A stretch of DNA of 64,000 nucleotides from Bactericera cockerelli (GCA_024516035.1 CM044959.1:37708369-37772368), one strand, 5' to 3'. Positions 1 through 11,529 are shown, numbered from the stretch's first letter. The notes: generated by a model not told the origin, from the letters alone. Numbers and translations are program-made.

Positions 1-56
1 ATTTAGTTTCTGGGAAACCCTAAATAAATATCTTCATCTTTTCTAATTCCTCACAG

Positions 57-1078
57 CTCAAGTTGTCTACTCTAGACCTGGATGTTCATGCAAGGGACAA
101 GTTCCTACGTCTAGTTGGAGAGCGGTATGATGAGAAAACTGATGAGCTCACTATAGTCACTGATCGGTGTCCTCTGAAGAAACAGAACTATGACTACTGC
201 ATATATGTTCTCACTGCTCTGTTCCATGAGTCTTGGGTGAGTATATGTTTGTATATTTTATTTAGTTGCTGTAATATCAACAGGGTGTAGAAAACATGTC
301 TTTTTTGGACTATTAACAGGGAGTTGATTAGCAAATCTCAAACAGCTGGATGAGAATGCAACTCAAGATATAATATAATCGAAAATTATTTATTATTTTA
401 AACCTGCCTGTTACTAATATTAGTAAGTATATTGAACTTATTTTACCTTTTCATTTACTTTCCAGACAATTGAAGAGTGGGAGAAAGAGAAAAGTGTCAT
501 GGACATGGAGTATTATGATTGGAAGCTGCAACCTTCTTATCAGAGCTACATGAAGCTCAAAGCCTATCCCTCCAAGGACACTAGTCAAGTGGAGAAAGAA
601 TTAGAGCAAGATCCACTGACCAAAAAATATGCCAAGGCTGTGTCAGATTTATTCAACCAAGGTATGTTTTTTGTGTATATTTATGTTCATCTTCTTTATA
701 AGGATTTTACAAACACTCCTAAAAAATATCATGTATTGTTGGGGCAACAATAAGAATTTTTTACAATAAGGTACCAAAATAGTAGCAGGATGTAGTAACT
801 TTAGACTTTAGTTGCTATGTGTAGTAATATCTTTAAAATAATAAAAAAATCGGAGTAAATAAATATTTTTTTACAAAAACAAACACAATACTTGCGTTTT
901 TTTAGGATTAGAAATTTCTTTGAAGTATTATGACAAAGTTTACTGATTTTAAAATTTTCTGCTGGGAATAAAAAGTGATTTTCTTTTACTTTTATTTTTT
1001 CTAGGAGAAGATGTGTACACTTTGGCAAGGTACAAGGAAGCAACACTTGAAATTCTACTTGGGAAGAAAACTTTGTGA
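57..1078 (+). CDS. MRPS35: Mitochondrial small-subunit ribosomal protein mS35, C-terminal exons (partial)
   Basis: Three exons, 57-236, 466-661 and 1005-1078, all with GT-AG borders and compatible phases. The first follows a CAG acceptor at 54-56, so the gene begins upstream of the window. The first exon contains the hallmark mS35 stretch: HARDK, then [20 protein letters not shown], then [18 protein letters not shown], very close to vertebrate MRPS35. The second exon starts TIEEW and is charged and less conserved, as in the family. The third ends in a short basic tail and TGA at 1076-1078. The product is a mitoribosome small-subunit protein specific to mitochondria. It is the first of three mitochondrial-translation genes in the first 6 kb. 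Confidence 0.88.
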
Positions 1079-2158
1079 ACTGAATGTGTTTCAGAAGCAG
1101 AAAAGCAAACTCACTAAAATTTGATCGAGATTAGCTTTTCAACTACCTAGTGGCTAAACAATTTTTCAAGATTAATGTTTGTATTTTGTGTCATGTATTT
1201 ATAGGTAACCAGAAGACATAGTAGAGGTTTAATACTAGTAGAAACCCATTAATTCTAGAGTACTTGGAATCATAAATAATAATCCTTTCCATTTTCAAAA
1301 AAACGAAACCTATCTATACTTACAAAGCAATATAGGAGAAGGTTCACAAAGTAAAGCACATTTTGTTAACCCAGCTTGGAAGGATTTGACCATGGGACTA
1401 AAAAATGTGTGCTCATGTCACTCCTACTCCTACACCAATCAAAACAGGATTTTTTATTTTATGAATTATTTTAAAGACATTCAGTTTAGTTACTGTACTT
1501 AGCATCTGATGGGCTAGTTACTGCGGAAAATTAAAAAAAAAATCAAATACAAGTTGGCAATGCATTGATAAACTCACCTGCATCACAGGCCTAGCCACAA
1601 TGCAGCTAGTCATTGACATTAAACGTCAATGTAACAGTTCCCTCAGTTATTGTAAATATAATTATGCAGAGTTAATCAAAAAGACATAGGTAAACATGAA
1701 AATACAAAAAAGATAACATTTATTTCTACACATTGTTTTGCTTTAATCTCCTTATTTAGTAGATAGCAGAGCAAGGGTTCAAATCTTAGACTTTGCCAAT
1801 TTCCAACTTCAAATCTTAGCAAGTTGATTACTCAGGTAGAATCTCCCTGGTTAGAAGTATCAAATTTTAATCTCCCTGGTTAGAAGGAAAAGACTAGTGT
1901 CTTGCAAGAGGACTTTAAACAGAGAATGGCCTAGGAAACTCAAGCAACAAGCAAGGCTACCTTGCAGTTTCCAAGGGTCTAATGGCTTATAATAAAAAAG
2001 CCCAGGTTCTTATGATGGCTGATTGCACATAAAAGTGTGTGGTTTGAAACAAGCCAAAACCATCATTTGACCATTTCCCCCTTGAAATATTGTTATTTAA
2101 TATCTAAGTTTGACATTATCCTGATCATTCATCTCAATTATTCCAATCAATCACTGCC
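1079..2158. other. Convergent intergenic stretch between MRPS35 and MRPL14
   Basis: AT-rich DNA between two convergent genes. I see no coding exon. It holds 3' UTR sequence and one copy of a dispersed repeat (family H, 1885-2060). Confidence 0.6.
1885..2060 (+). repeat. Dispersed repeat family H, partial copy
   Basis: Shares the order AGAGGAC..TAAACAGAGAATGG, then GCTTGCAGTTTCC..AGGG..TAATGGCTTA, then GGTTC..ATGATGG..GATTGCACAT with copies at 56457-56730 (+) and 58380-58612 (-). A short direct duplication of its start lies just upstream (1835-1885). It is probably a SINE. No clear pol III promoter is visible in this copy. Confidence 0.55.
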
Positions 2159-3418
2159 TCAAATAAAAGTTGTTGCTATAGCTAAAAGTTTTGTATAGTC
2201 TGCCCCTTTGGAAAATGTTTTCTCTTTGAGAATTGTACGCAAAATGCTAGGTATTGGAACATGAATCCTAGTACCTAGTGGGGTGCCATTGTCGTCAATC
2301 AGGACAACATTGTTGGTATCGGTTTTTGGTATATTGGGTTTTTGATGTTTCTTCACTCCTACAATGATACCTGAAATGTGAGGTAAAAACAACAAATTAA
2401 ATGTTGTAGTAGTTGCCTACATTAATGGCATTTTGAATGCACCAGTTCTTATAGGATCAGCAATGTCCAGTAAGGTGAAGACTTTGTGATGCTGGCATTC
2501 TAGCCCAACCCAGGCTGGGTGAGGTTAATGTGGGTAGCAGGTGGAGGGTAATACCCCTATCTTGATATGACCATGCAGTTGAAAGCAATGTTAAACCCAA
2601 ATAAACAAAGTCATCACTGCAACATTTTATATAACATTATTTTGTGTCAACCTTGTTCAGCCAAAACTGACATGATTTTACTAATTGACAAGTATATTTA
2701 GTTTTAGATCTGTTCCAGGACAATTATAATACCATAAGAAATGCAATCAAATAAAAGCCCTACAGGGGTTTAGTGTACAAAACACTTTGCATCTTTCAAA
2801 ACCCCCAGGAGGGGTTTACGGTACCAATCAATAAAGCCCCTATGTGGGTTTTTGGTACCAGCTCTATTTCTAAAAAGCCCCCATATGGATGTCTGGTACT
2901 GAACATTTTTTAAAAAAAATGTAGTAGCAGCATGAGCTGATCTAGATTGTTCTGGTGATATCAGATCAGCAAAGAATATTTTGAGAGTTACATTATGTTA
3001 TCTTCAAACATTTTGGAGCAGTAGAAGTTATCTTATCAAAACAATAATTCACAAGTTCTTTGACATAGGTCAATTTCCTAATCTCACTCGAGCAATATAA
3101 ATGCATAGGACATATAGAACTAATCATCACTTGAGTCCAATTCTTTTCAAACTCACCTTTCTTTTTCTCACCCTTGATTGCCACCAAAACTCGATCTCCA
3201 ATAGTTCCATATTTGGTGTTGTTGTAGATATGAATCACTTTAGGTGGTTTTCCCTCTGCCATGGCCTGTCTCCCAATTTCACTGTTGTCCACCACTCGCA
3301 GCCTGGTCAGCTGAATGATCTGGTTCAAGCAAGGGGTTGTGTGATAGTGATTGACACAGGGTTTCCAAGAACTAACATGTCCTTTGAGGAGGGAGTTGAA
3401 TTTGTTGGAGATGGACAT
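2159..3418 (-). CDS. MRPL14: Mitochondrial large-subunit ribosomal protein uL14m
   Basis: Two exons on the minus strand: 3157-3418 (ATG at 3416-3418) and 2159-2370 (TGA at 2159-2161), joined by a GTGAGT donor and a TTTCAG acceptor in phase 1. The product is 157 aa, against about 145 in human. It has an N-terminal presequence-like region, then LTRLRVVDNSEIG, VLVAIKGEKKKG, GIIVGVKK, NNVVLIDDNGTPLGTRIHVP and a C-terminal KLLAIATTFI, the uL14 fold in its mitochondrial form. It binds 16S rRNA at the intersubunit face. The intron carries a 5S-derived SINE fragment. MARS2 starts 888 bp away on the opposite strand. Confidence 0.9.
2421..2600 (+). mobile_element. 5S-rRNA-derived SINE, internally deleted copy
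   Basis: Starts ATGGCATTTTGAATGCACCA, a mutated 5S 5' region. It ends with the shared tail: CCCAACCCAGGCTGGGTGAG, GTGGGTAGCAGG, GAGGGTAATACC, GATATGACCATG, GAAAGC..TGTTAAACCC. Much of the 5S internal promoter is missing. It lies inside the MRPL14 intron. Confidence 0.6.
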
Positions 3419-4306
3419 TATTGACTATTGAATGTTCTTGGAAATGTCCAGAACTCGTAATGTGTTTCTTTAACACATATGTTTTACTATTGAACAATTC
3501 TTTCAGCACGAATCCTTGGTACTTCTAATATAACTTGTAACTTGGCAGATTTTTATAAAAATAAAAACTTTTTTTTTTAAGTGGGGTTTAACGTCGCTTT
3601 CAACTGCCATGGTCATATCACGACGGGGGTTTTACCCTCCATTCACAGGAAACTCACAAACCTGCTACTCACATTGACCTCACCCAGCCTGAGTGGGGCC
3701 GGGAAAAGCCAGCGTCACGAGAATTTGAATGGTCACCCATCCAAGTCTTAACCTCGCTGGATGTCGCTTAACTTCGGTGTTCTGAAGGGAACCGGTGTAT
3801 TCAACATGCCATCGACGCTGGCTATTAAAAACTTTCAATAGGTATCAGTTCCCAGCTAAAACTCAAATCAATTTTCTTATCAAAAAAATATTCAAGAAGA
3901 ACCGCCTCCATTGTCAAGGATTAGGGCTACCGTACAAGCCAACGAAACGGGTTACCGTAGTTTTGTGAAAATACGAGGGAAAATTTGAATTTGATGTTTA
4001 CAGTTTAACTATTTGATAGTAGATAAGCTTATACTAAAGTTTATTTTACATTGGTTTTGTGATAAGGATTAAAGTACATCCATGAACCTCCTTAGAATGT
4101 GTTGAAAAAAAGAACTAGATGGTGACTTCCCATACCCAGCCCTTATTTTGTTGGGAAGAATATCATTTAAAGAACATGGCACAAAATTACATATTCTATG
4201 ACTGGGCACAGGTAAAATAATTATACTGTGTAGTTCTCTCGAGATTTCTTGCCAATCTACAATTTTGTCTTCTTACCTTATACTGCCAGAGACTATCATA
4301 ATTACA
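3419..4306. promoter_or_regulatory. Shared upstream region of MRPL14 and MARS2
   Basis: The two divergent start codons are 888 bp apart. Subtracting the 5S SINE insertion at 3581-3823 leaves about 640 bp. A CpG-containing patch around 3900-3960 is the best candidate for a common promoter. No TATA box stands out. The promoter role is inferred from gene arrangement. Confidence 0.4.
3581..3823 (-). mobile_element. 5S-rRNA-derived SINE, near full length
   Basis: Read on the minus strand from 3823, the element opens with GCCAGCGTCGATGGCATGTT and continues GAATACACCGGTTC..CACCGAAGTTAAGCGAC..GACTTGGATGGGTGACC. This is the 5S rRNA backbone including the internal A-box region and C-box (about 3731-3745). 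The gene-like part ends near 3710. It is followed by the tail GGCCCCACTCAGGCTGGGTG, GTGAGTAGCAGG, GGAGGGTAAAACCCCCGTCG, TGATATGACCATGG, AGCGACGTTAAACCCC. The tail and other copies make this a SINE3-type retroposon, not a 5S gene. Confidence 0.78.
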
Positions 4307-5896
4307 ATGTTTTCTCTGGCAAAAAGGTTCAGCTCTACTTGTTTTATAACAACCCCGATCTTCTATGTAAACTCATCTCCTCACATAGGTCATCTGTACA
4401 CTGCCCTCCTGACAGATGCTTCTCACAGGTTTGTCAAGCTTCTCAACCCAGCAGTCACCTCAATATTCAGCACAGGCACAGATGAACATGGGCTAAAAAT
4501 ACAAAATGCTGCATCAAAAGAAAAATTGGAAACCATTGACTTTTGTAACAAAATAAGTGATCAATACAAACTCCTTTTCAAGACCTTTGATATAGATTAC
4601 ACCCACTATGTTAGAACTTCTAGTGACAATCATTTAGTTACAGTTACATCTATTTGGAATAAATTGAAGGAAACTGATAATATCTACACTAATACTTACA
4701 AAGGGTGGTACTGTGTCTCAGAAGAAGCATTTCTGCAAGATCATCAAATTAAACCAGATGAGAAAAACAGTGATCAGTTTGTGAGTGTTGAAACAAATCA
4801 ACCTGTTGAATGGGTTGAAGAAGAGAACTATATGTTTAAACTATCTAAATACTCAAAAGATGTTGAACATTGGCTGGATCAAAATGACAATGTGGTCAAA
4901 CCAAAGAAATTTTACAACCAATTAAAAAATATGTGTACGGAAGTTCAAAATGACATTTCTGTGTCAAGACCCAAGTCTAGAGTTCACTGGGGTGTTCCTG
5001 TGCCTGGTGATAGCAGTCAAACTATCTATGTCTGGTTAGATGCCCTAATAAATTACCTAACTGTCAGTGGCTATCCTGAATCTCACATGTGGCCTCCTCA
5101 TATCCAGGTGCTGGGTAAAGATATTCTCAAATTCCATGGTATTTACTGGCCTGCATTTCTCATAGCAGCAGGACTAGAACCTCCAAGATCCCTTCTGGTA
5201 CATTCACATTGGACTGTGGATGGTGTAAAAATGTCTAAATCAATAGGTAATGTTGTGGATCCTATGAACAAGTTGACAGACTTCACTTCCTGTGGTCTCA
5301 GATATTTCTTGTTGAGGGAAGCTACCAACCATAGTGATTCCAACTACAGTGAAACAAAAGCCAAAAATATTCTGAATGCAGAACTAGCCAATACTTTAGG
5401 AAATTTGTTGAACAGGTGCTTATCAAAATCTATCAACCCTGACATGATCAATCCTAATGCTAACAAAGAGCTGTTTGAGTTGTTGGTGAATAAGGAGCCT
5501 GTACTGTCAGAGCTCATAGAGAAGTGTCAAATGTTACATGAAGAAGTGAAAGAACATTACTCAGAATTCAACTTTTACAAAGGAGTTGACAGTATTGTAT
5601 TAGTTTTACACTTGGCAAATAAGTTTTTTGATACAATGAAACCTTGGACCATGAGGAAAGAAAATAAACTAGAAGAAATAAATTTGGTTTTAAGCATTAC
5701 ATTTGAAGTGCTCAAAGTATGTGGTATAGGATTACAACCCATTGTACCCAGATTAGCTGAGAGATTGCTCACAAGGCTTGGTGTTCCAGCAAATCAAAGG
5801 TTATGGACAAATATGCACTTCAATGTTCAAAGTATTATTAATGATAGTTGTATATTAGATAGTGAAAAAGTTATTCTGTATGAAAAAATAAAATAA
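4307..5896 (+). CDS. MARS2: Methionine--tRNA ligase, mitochondrial (intronless)
   Basis: A single open frame of 529 codons from ATG 4307. In-frame codons further 5' are open but lack an ATG. The product charges mitochondrial tRNA-Met. The Rossmann-fold class I signature HIGH is at residues 26-29 (SSPHIGHLYTAL) and the second signature KMSKS at 308-312 (VDGVKMSKSIGNVVDP). Between them are GTDEHG, YVWLDALINY, and LGKDILKFHGIYWPAFL. The N-terminal Arg/Ser-rich stretch fits a mitochondrial presequence. No zinc-knuckle cysteines are seen, as in the mitochondrial/bacterial short form. The C-terminal helical anticodon-binding domain begins about residue 370. Human MARS2 is also single-exon. Head-to-head with MRPL14. 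Confidence 0.93.
   Translation: MFSLAKRFSSTCFITTPIFYVNSSPHIGHLYTALLTDASHRFVKLLNPAVTSIFSTGTDEHGLKIQNAASKEKLETIDFCNKISDQYKLLFKTFDIDYTHYVRTSSDNHLVTVTSIWNKLKETDNIYTNTYKGWYCVSEEAFLQDHQIKPDEKNSDQFVSVETNQPVEWVEEENYMFKLSKYSKDVEHWLDQNDNVVKPKKFYNQLKNMCTEVQNDISVSRPKSRVHWGVPVPGDSSQTIYVWLDALINYLTVSGYPESHMWPPHIQVLGKDILKFHGIYWPAFLIAAGLEPPRSLLVHSHWTVDGVKMSKSIGNVVDPMNKLTDFTSCGLRYFLLREATNHSDSNYSETKAKNILNAELANTLGNLLNRCLSKSINPDMINPNANKELFELLVNKEPVLSELIEKCQMLHEEVKEHYSEFNFYKGVDSIVLVLHLANKFFDTMKPWTMRKENKLEEINLVLSITFEVLKVCGIGLQPIVPRLAERLLTRLGVPANQRLWTNMHFNVQSIINDSCILDSEKVILYEKIK
5887..5892 (+). terminator. Poly(A) signal overlapping the MARS2 stop
   Basis: AATAAA lies within the last codons of MARS2, with a second AATAAA at 5892-5897 running through the TAA stop at 5894-5896. 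This predicts a very short 3' UTR. Confidence 0.45.
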
Positions 5897-5897
5897 A

Positions 5898-6826
5898 CCT
5901 CATGTTCTAGTATTTTGGTTTTATTTACAAAATCTTCCACTAAGATACAAGAATACCTGATGGAGATTCCACTGTAATATTTAAACACCAATTCATATTT
6001 TGTAACACTTGACAGTGGTACTTTTAAAAATCTATTCTTGTAAGCAAAACTATAAGTACATATCTATCAACAAGAACAACCTATGTGTGCATGTCAAAAT
6101 TTTGTCTGTTAAGACAACCACTTGAACAAATGATACAAAATCCCAAAACTTTAATAGTAATTCCCCTACTTTTCTTTAAAAATGATCATGCTATCAGTCA
6201 AGATTGTCAAACCCTTAATTGACTAATAATTTAGTTCAATGGCACATTATGTTAATAATAGAAGAAAAACTGCATGTTAAGTCTGTAAAGTAAAGAATTT
6301 TTTTCTTTTTATTATGTACAGGGAATGGGTTTAAAAAATAAAAAAAGTTATTTCAAAAAGATTTTGACATGGAGATTAAAAATAATATGAAACCAAGACA
6401 GATTTTCAGAAAGTTCAATCATCAGTAAATAAATGCAGAGACTTGCTGGCAGAATAGCCAACCTCCTCCTTTGGTTCCATCTTTAGGATGAAATCAGTAT
6501 TCTTGCAGAAAGTATCATTTTTTTACCAGATGGAAATATCCTCACTTCCATGAATGACAATATTATATCCTCAATGATTTATAATAAGGGTAGAGTTTTA
6601 TTTAATAATAACTAATAACATTCTGTGTCAATAAATTTCAAGCAATAAAATATTGATGATGTAAATTTTGGCAACATTGCTTGAATTTTCAACCAAATCA
6701 CTTAGTTAAAATTGTATATGTATCAAAGAATGTCAATAGCTGTGACTCAGTGCACATGCTTCAAAGAAGCTAATGACAATGCAAACATGATCACATGTGA
6801 CTGATATTTCATAGGCAGAGTTTGAA
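5898..6826. other. AT-rich intergenic stretch between MARS2 and snf
   Basis: Convergent genes on both sides. I see no exon, RNA gene or recognisable element here, only AT-rich unique-looking DNA. Confidence 0.5.
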
Positions 6827-6832
6827 TTTATT
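6827..6832 (-). terminator. Poly(A) signal of snf
   Basis: AATAAA on the minus strand about 33 bp beyond the snf stop codon. Confidence 0.5.
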
Positions 6833-6865
6833 CTTGATGAGATAATCATCAAATTAACATTGGAT

Positions 6866-8952
6866 TTACTTCTTAGCAAATGAGATCTTCATGGCATGGG
6901 TAGGTGTGATCTTGAAGCCATGGAGAGCCAGCTTGGCTGCTGCAGATTGCATTTCATTTTCAAACTCAACAAAAGCAATATCATGCCTGTTGGGTACCAG
7001 TCGCACTTCTTTGAAACCAGGGAATCTGCAAAAAAAAAAAAGATATGATAAAAGAATTGCTTACAGTGAAAAATAAAAATCTCTAATATTGGATGACTCT
7101 AGACATAACTTGGTCAGTTATATGTTTATTATGTATATGAAAGGGTATATATGATAGTGTAGTGATATATTGTGAGTGATATGAAGCAGAAAGGTATCTA
7201 TTCATTGAGCATTAGTTGGTTAAAATATGGTAATTTGAAAAGGGTGGGTGTATGTTATACAAGGTAATATTTCTGCAATTAAGGTTACTTACTGGTTGAA
7301 CAACATGGAGAGCATCATTTCACTTGTTTCTTCTGGTAGATTGGTGAGGAAGAGAATTTGGTTGGGTGGCTGCTCTGGTACTCCTGCACTTGACACAGCT
7401 GAGGAGGGGAAAAAAAGGTGTTAATTTTTTTTATAAAGATTTTCTTTGAGATATCCATGAGTATTTTTTTTTTTTAGGGTGTGTTACAATATATTACAAT
7501 CAGTAAATAAGTTGAACAAATGTAGAAGTCAATTTTTTCGATATTAAATGAAAAAATATTGTCTACTAACAAGTGAGAAGATATCATTGAGCATAAATTG
7601 TGTGTTGCATATTACAAGCAGGTGGGTCAAAGAGACATATTTATACTTACGGGCAGGAGGTGGTTGGGCTACAGGTTGCTGTTGCTGCACAGACAGAGCT
7701 TGCATCTGTTGCTGTTGTGCTTGCATGAGCCTAGCCTGTTCTTTGGCAGCCTTCTTCTTGGACTTCTTGGCTTCAATGGGGTCCTCCACAGGGGCAGCTT
7801 GTTTACGCACCTTCTTAGGGCGCTCCATGAATGTGCCTTTGAGCTTTGAGACAACATCAGAATCAGTTTTGGAATACTGGATTCTCTGTGATAAATCAAA
7901 TATTCATGTGTTATTTATAGCACAGATTTGTATTCAGAAAGCTCAACATGATAATAAGTGGATACTTTGATGTTTAAAATTTCATGAGACACTTGAATAT
8001 TTATTATTGAAATACAACAATTTATTGTTTGATTTTCTTTAATTAAAGGAAAAAGAAATATTTAATTAATTGACTAATTACCATAGGTTTATCATAAAAT
8101 GGAAATCCTTGCATGGATCTGAGTGCATTTGTTGCACTGGAAATCTCTTTGAAAATGACAAAAGCCTGCCCCCTCATTTTGAGTGTCTTGAGTGCTACTA
8201 TGTCCATAATTTGTCCAAACTGAGAGAAGATGGCATAGAGAGACTTTTTTAAATCTGAAAAATAACAGTAAAATAAAAGAACTTGAAAATTGCTGCAACA
8301 GAGATGTTCATGTATTGTCTTTTAACAAATACAAATCAGACTCATTTTTTTTTTTTTAATTTAATTTAATTTAAAATGGTGAAATATTAAAATATGTCTA
8401 AGAAAAATTATTCAATCATAGTAGCTTATTAGAGGGCTACAAACAGAGAATGGACTAGTCAACCCTAACAAGCCGGGCTAGCTTGTAGTTTTCCTAGGAT
8501 TTATTGCTTAAAAATAAAAAGCCCTTGAAACTATATAAATATTTAAGATTTTGGCCATAATAGGTCAGTGCAAACATTTTTATTTGGTATGAAAAGTCTA
8601 AATAGAAAGATATTCTATAGAACCCTAATAAATCCTAAAAAATAAATAATGTTCTTTATTTTTTGTGCATATTTTTAAGTTTGTTTTTTTTTTTTAATTT
8701 ATTGTTGTTGATTGTTTTGTAAAAAGAAGTGTAAATAAATAACCCTACATCTAACAAAGATGATGTTGAAGATATAAAAGTAATCCAGCAAGAAATGCAT
8801 GTTACTATCTGAAAGGATCAAGGTAACATAGGTAATGTTCCACAACTGTTGACCAAAGTTCAAATCTATTGTATTTGTTTCTTACCTTCTTTCTTCACCT
8901 TTTCATTGAGGTTGTTGATGTAGATGGTGTGATTAGGTCTTATGTCCAACAT
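6866..8952 (-). CDS. snf: U1 snRNP A / U2 snRNP B'' protein (sans-fille)
   Basis: Five exons on the minus strand: 8886-8952, 8082-8254, 7651-7885, 7293-7398 and 6866-7025. All borders are GT-AG and in phase, giving 246 aa. RRM1 spans about residues 6-85 with RNP2 TIYINN and RNP1 RGQAFVIF (50-57). A basic Ala/Lys linker and a Gln-rich segment with Pro follow. RRM2 ([10 protein letters not shown] to the C-terminal MKISFAKK) ends the protein as in SNRPA. It binds U1 stem-loop II and, in insects, a single protein also serves U2 stem-loop IV. Insects usually carry one gene for both roles, hence the symbol. The Q-rich run is encoded by CAG/CAA repeats around 7680-7730. Confidence 0.93.
8425..8530 (+). 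repeat. Dispersed repeat family H, truncated
   Basis: AGAGGGCTACAAACAGAGAA, then CTAGTCAACCCTAACAAG, GGCTAGCTTGTAGTTTTCC and AAAAAGCCCTTG match family H. It sits inside the first snf intron. Confidence 0.5.
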
Positions 8953-9089
8953 TTTGATATCTGGTTAGTAATCCTAAAATTAAAATAAACAAATTAAATA
9001 ATCTCTAGAAAGTATTGTAGTTCTGAACAAAGCCTATCTTAAAGGTAGAACAATCCTTGAAAGTGCACATTTCCAAGTCTGGGTGGGGG

Positions 9090-9265
9090 ACTTTATAGAG
9101 GGAGAAGACCTGTTTCTCACTAGAGGACTCTAAACATAGGATGGACTAGCCAACCCTTAAAGGGGAACTTGCATTTTCCAAGATTGTTAAGAAAAAGCCC
9201 AAGTTCTCCGGCCAACTTTTCAACTAAAGTTGGCTGAAGACCCCCAACTGAAGTCAAGTTGGTTA
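9090..9265 (+). repeat. Dispersed repeat family H copy
   Basis: GGAGAAGACC..CTAGAGGACTCTAAAC, then GGATGGACTAGCCAACCCTT, AAAAAGCCCAAGTTCTC and TAAAGTTGGCTGAAGACC, in the order seen in the 56457 copy. Confidence 0.55.
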
Positions 9266-10275
9266 CAACATATATGTATAGTAATTCTATGCTTCACTAG
9301 TTCTGTTAACATACATGTTTCTCTTGGGTCTGAGTGTGAATCACACTAGAAAAGATCCCTGAAGAGCTAAGCTGGTTTAACATTGACATCTAAACTTTAG
9401 GGCTTTTTAAAGGGACCAGCATGAACCGAACCATGCTCATGAACCAAAAAACATAGTTAACCCAAACAAGGTGTTGTTTCTTTTGCTAAGGTTCAAAATC
9501 TGTGAAATCTTTCTGTAGTAAGGACCAGGGTTTCCTGGCAGTAATAGAACTAGACCTTAATTTGAACATTCCTTCCCTCAGGTAGTCAGTTGATGAGTGG
9601 TTAGACAAACTTAACTTACTGACAGATAACAAGTCGGCAGCAATGGAAACTAGGTATCCCTTGTGATTCTTACTTCTGAGGCTTCCACTTTTCACTTGAC
9701 AGTTTTCAAGTAAAAACCAAGAAAATGTTCAAGCTTTCTTCTATTTCATTTACTTAATTGAAATTTGACAAATGTTATTTTGAAAACTGGGGATTTTTTA
9801 AAACGCCGATCGACGATCTCCATGATCAACGAGTAAAAAAATAAATAAGCAACGAAATAAAGCGGCGACTACCGTAGATTTGTTCATTACCGGCTTTTGG
9901 TCGTTGACAATACGACGGCAATTAATTGGCCGGCAACAAAAAAAATAACGATCTTCGATTTCTTGGATCAGTGTAGGTATGATGTTCAGAGTATCAGTGT
10001 ACTACAATCAAATCCCCTTCTGCGATAGTATGATGTAAACGGGTAAACCCCTAACCAGCTCAGACATAAAAAATGTTTGACAGTCCACCATGAACCATAG
10101 ATGAAACCCCCAAGTCCGAGAGAATTCGGTCATAAATGTAAATTTGATAGTGTAGCTGCTAACGGCGGAATACGGAATTGCCATTGCATTGACATCACCA
10201 TTTGCTGCAGTTCAAGGATGGATTTGTAAAGGAAGGCGTACAACGCAACTACAATTTTCGGAGCGTGGTTGGACG

Positions 10276-10352
10276 TCCAACCACGGATACCATGAGCTGG
10301 TTGATGTTCATCAACCAGCTCATGGTATCGAACATCAACCAGCTCATGGTAT
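10276..10352. repeat. Palindrome plus direct repeat
   Basis: ACCATGAGCTGGTTGAT is followed after four bases by its exact complement ATCAACCAGCTCATGGT. A second copy of the right arm follows (about 10332-10352). It could form a 17 bp perfect stem. It resembles a template-switch product. No function is claimed. Confidence 0.7.
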
Positions 10353-10554
10353 CCTCCGAGAAGTGCAAGCACGTGATTCTCCGCGGCACCTTCCATCACT
10401 ACTAGCCCCCGCGTCCAATTCCTCGGCGAAAGGATAATAATAATATCGCCTTATTTATTATACTGCTCAATTAAGACTAATGAGTCCCATTATTCCAGCA
10501 GTTGGGCCAAGACGTTTTTTATGAGGTAAAAATCCCAAATGAGAGGATAAACTG

Positions 10555-10865
10555 TTGTCACGGCTGGGTTTCGACCCACGACCCCTGGATTACCAGACTA
10601 GTCTTGACCACTTAGTAATCGGGATTGACTAACTGACTATAGCGAGCAAGGATCGGCAGAGCGACCGAAATGCTCTACCTTGGGTTCAACTGGGGCGAGA
10701 AGCGGATGTTCCACCGTCACACCAAGACGTAAAATGGTGCTGCCATGAGGAACTCCTCTTGTGGAGTGGCATCTGACGACCCAAAAACAATCTATGCAAG
10801 GGTACCACTGTCTACTGAGTGGATAGGGTCGAGGCTTCATTGCCAGGTACATCCCACAAGGAAAG
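10555..10865 (-). repeat. Probable tRNA-headed SINE or composite repeat
   Basis: The forward strand reads TTTCGACCCACGACCCCTGG followed by ATTACCAGACTAGTCTTG, a degenerate B-box-like region in reverse orientation. It shares the ATTACCAGACTAG motif with the SINE head at 43740-43830. The GC-richer 200 bp that follow are not matched elsewhere in the window. Confidence 0.35.
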
Positions 10866-11144
10866 CTTCACACGCCAAAGGGTCTTAAGTAGGCATAATA
10901 ATATATTTTGACTGTTATACAGAAGGTCTGATTTTTTAAGTAAGAATTTTAGGTTTGACGTTTATTTGGAACGACCACTCACAAATAATAAGATACAATC
11001 GCGTAGATTCTCAAATATAAAATTATCTTCCAGTGCATTTTTTTCTCTTCTTCTTCAACTTGGTAGAGGTCAATTATTGCGTCCCTTCTCTTCTCACCCA
11101 CATTTCTTATTGTAGACTCATATGGTGAAGGAACAACATTGAAC

Positions 11145-11312
11145 TAGTAGTTCTGTGAACTCTAAACCTCACGCAGATTCAACTATCGTATTATAAATGT
11201 TCAATCAAGCATGGGGACATCGAGACCTTTCATTCAATACCCTACTCGATAGGTTTTCATAAGGGGACATCGAGACCTTTCATTCGATACCCTACTCGAT
11301 AGGTTTTAATAA
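11145..11312 (+). repeat. Repeat family K with a 50 bp tandem duplication
   Basis: Contains GGGGACATCGAGACCTTTCA..TACCCTACTCGATAGGTTTT twice in tandem. The unit and the sequence before it (GTGAACTCTAAACCTCACGC) recur in reverse orientation at 16690-16805. Confidence 0.6.
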
Positions 11313-11529
11313 AGAAAATATCAACCGGCCCTTTCTTGATTTTTTACCACAGTGCGCACCCCTTAGCTTTCATGATAACCACATTTTACTACTGGACTCA
11401 AATAGCCTTGCTTGTTTCAATAAAAATAGAAAAATCGTTTTCAATTTTCACCAAAACAGCCCCCATTTGACCCAAAAACAATAGGTAAAATTCTAGGACC
11501 CAAAAAAAAAGATGTATACTATAAGTTTC

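Noticed and set aside
2993..3156. Extension of the first MRPL14 exon to 2993
   Set aside because: The sequence after 3157 is the intron. A consensus GTGAGT donor and the second exon at 2370 restore the uL14m sequence exactly.
3710..3823. Possible 5S rRNA gene
   Set aside because: It carries many changes from 5S, continues into a SINE tail, and recurs as dispersed degenerate copies.
10130..10437. Overlapping short open frames around 10.1-10.4 kb
   Set aside because: They run through a palindrome and change frame with it. No domain or splice structure supports a gene.
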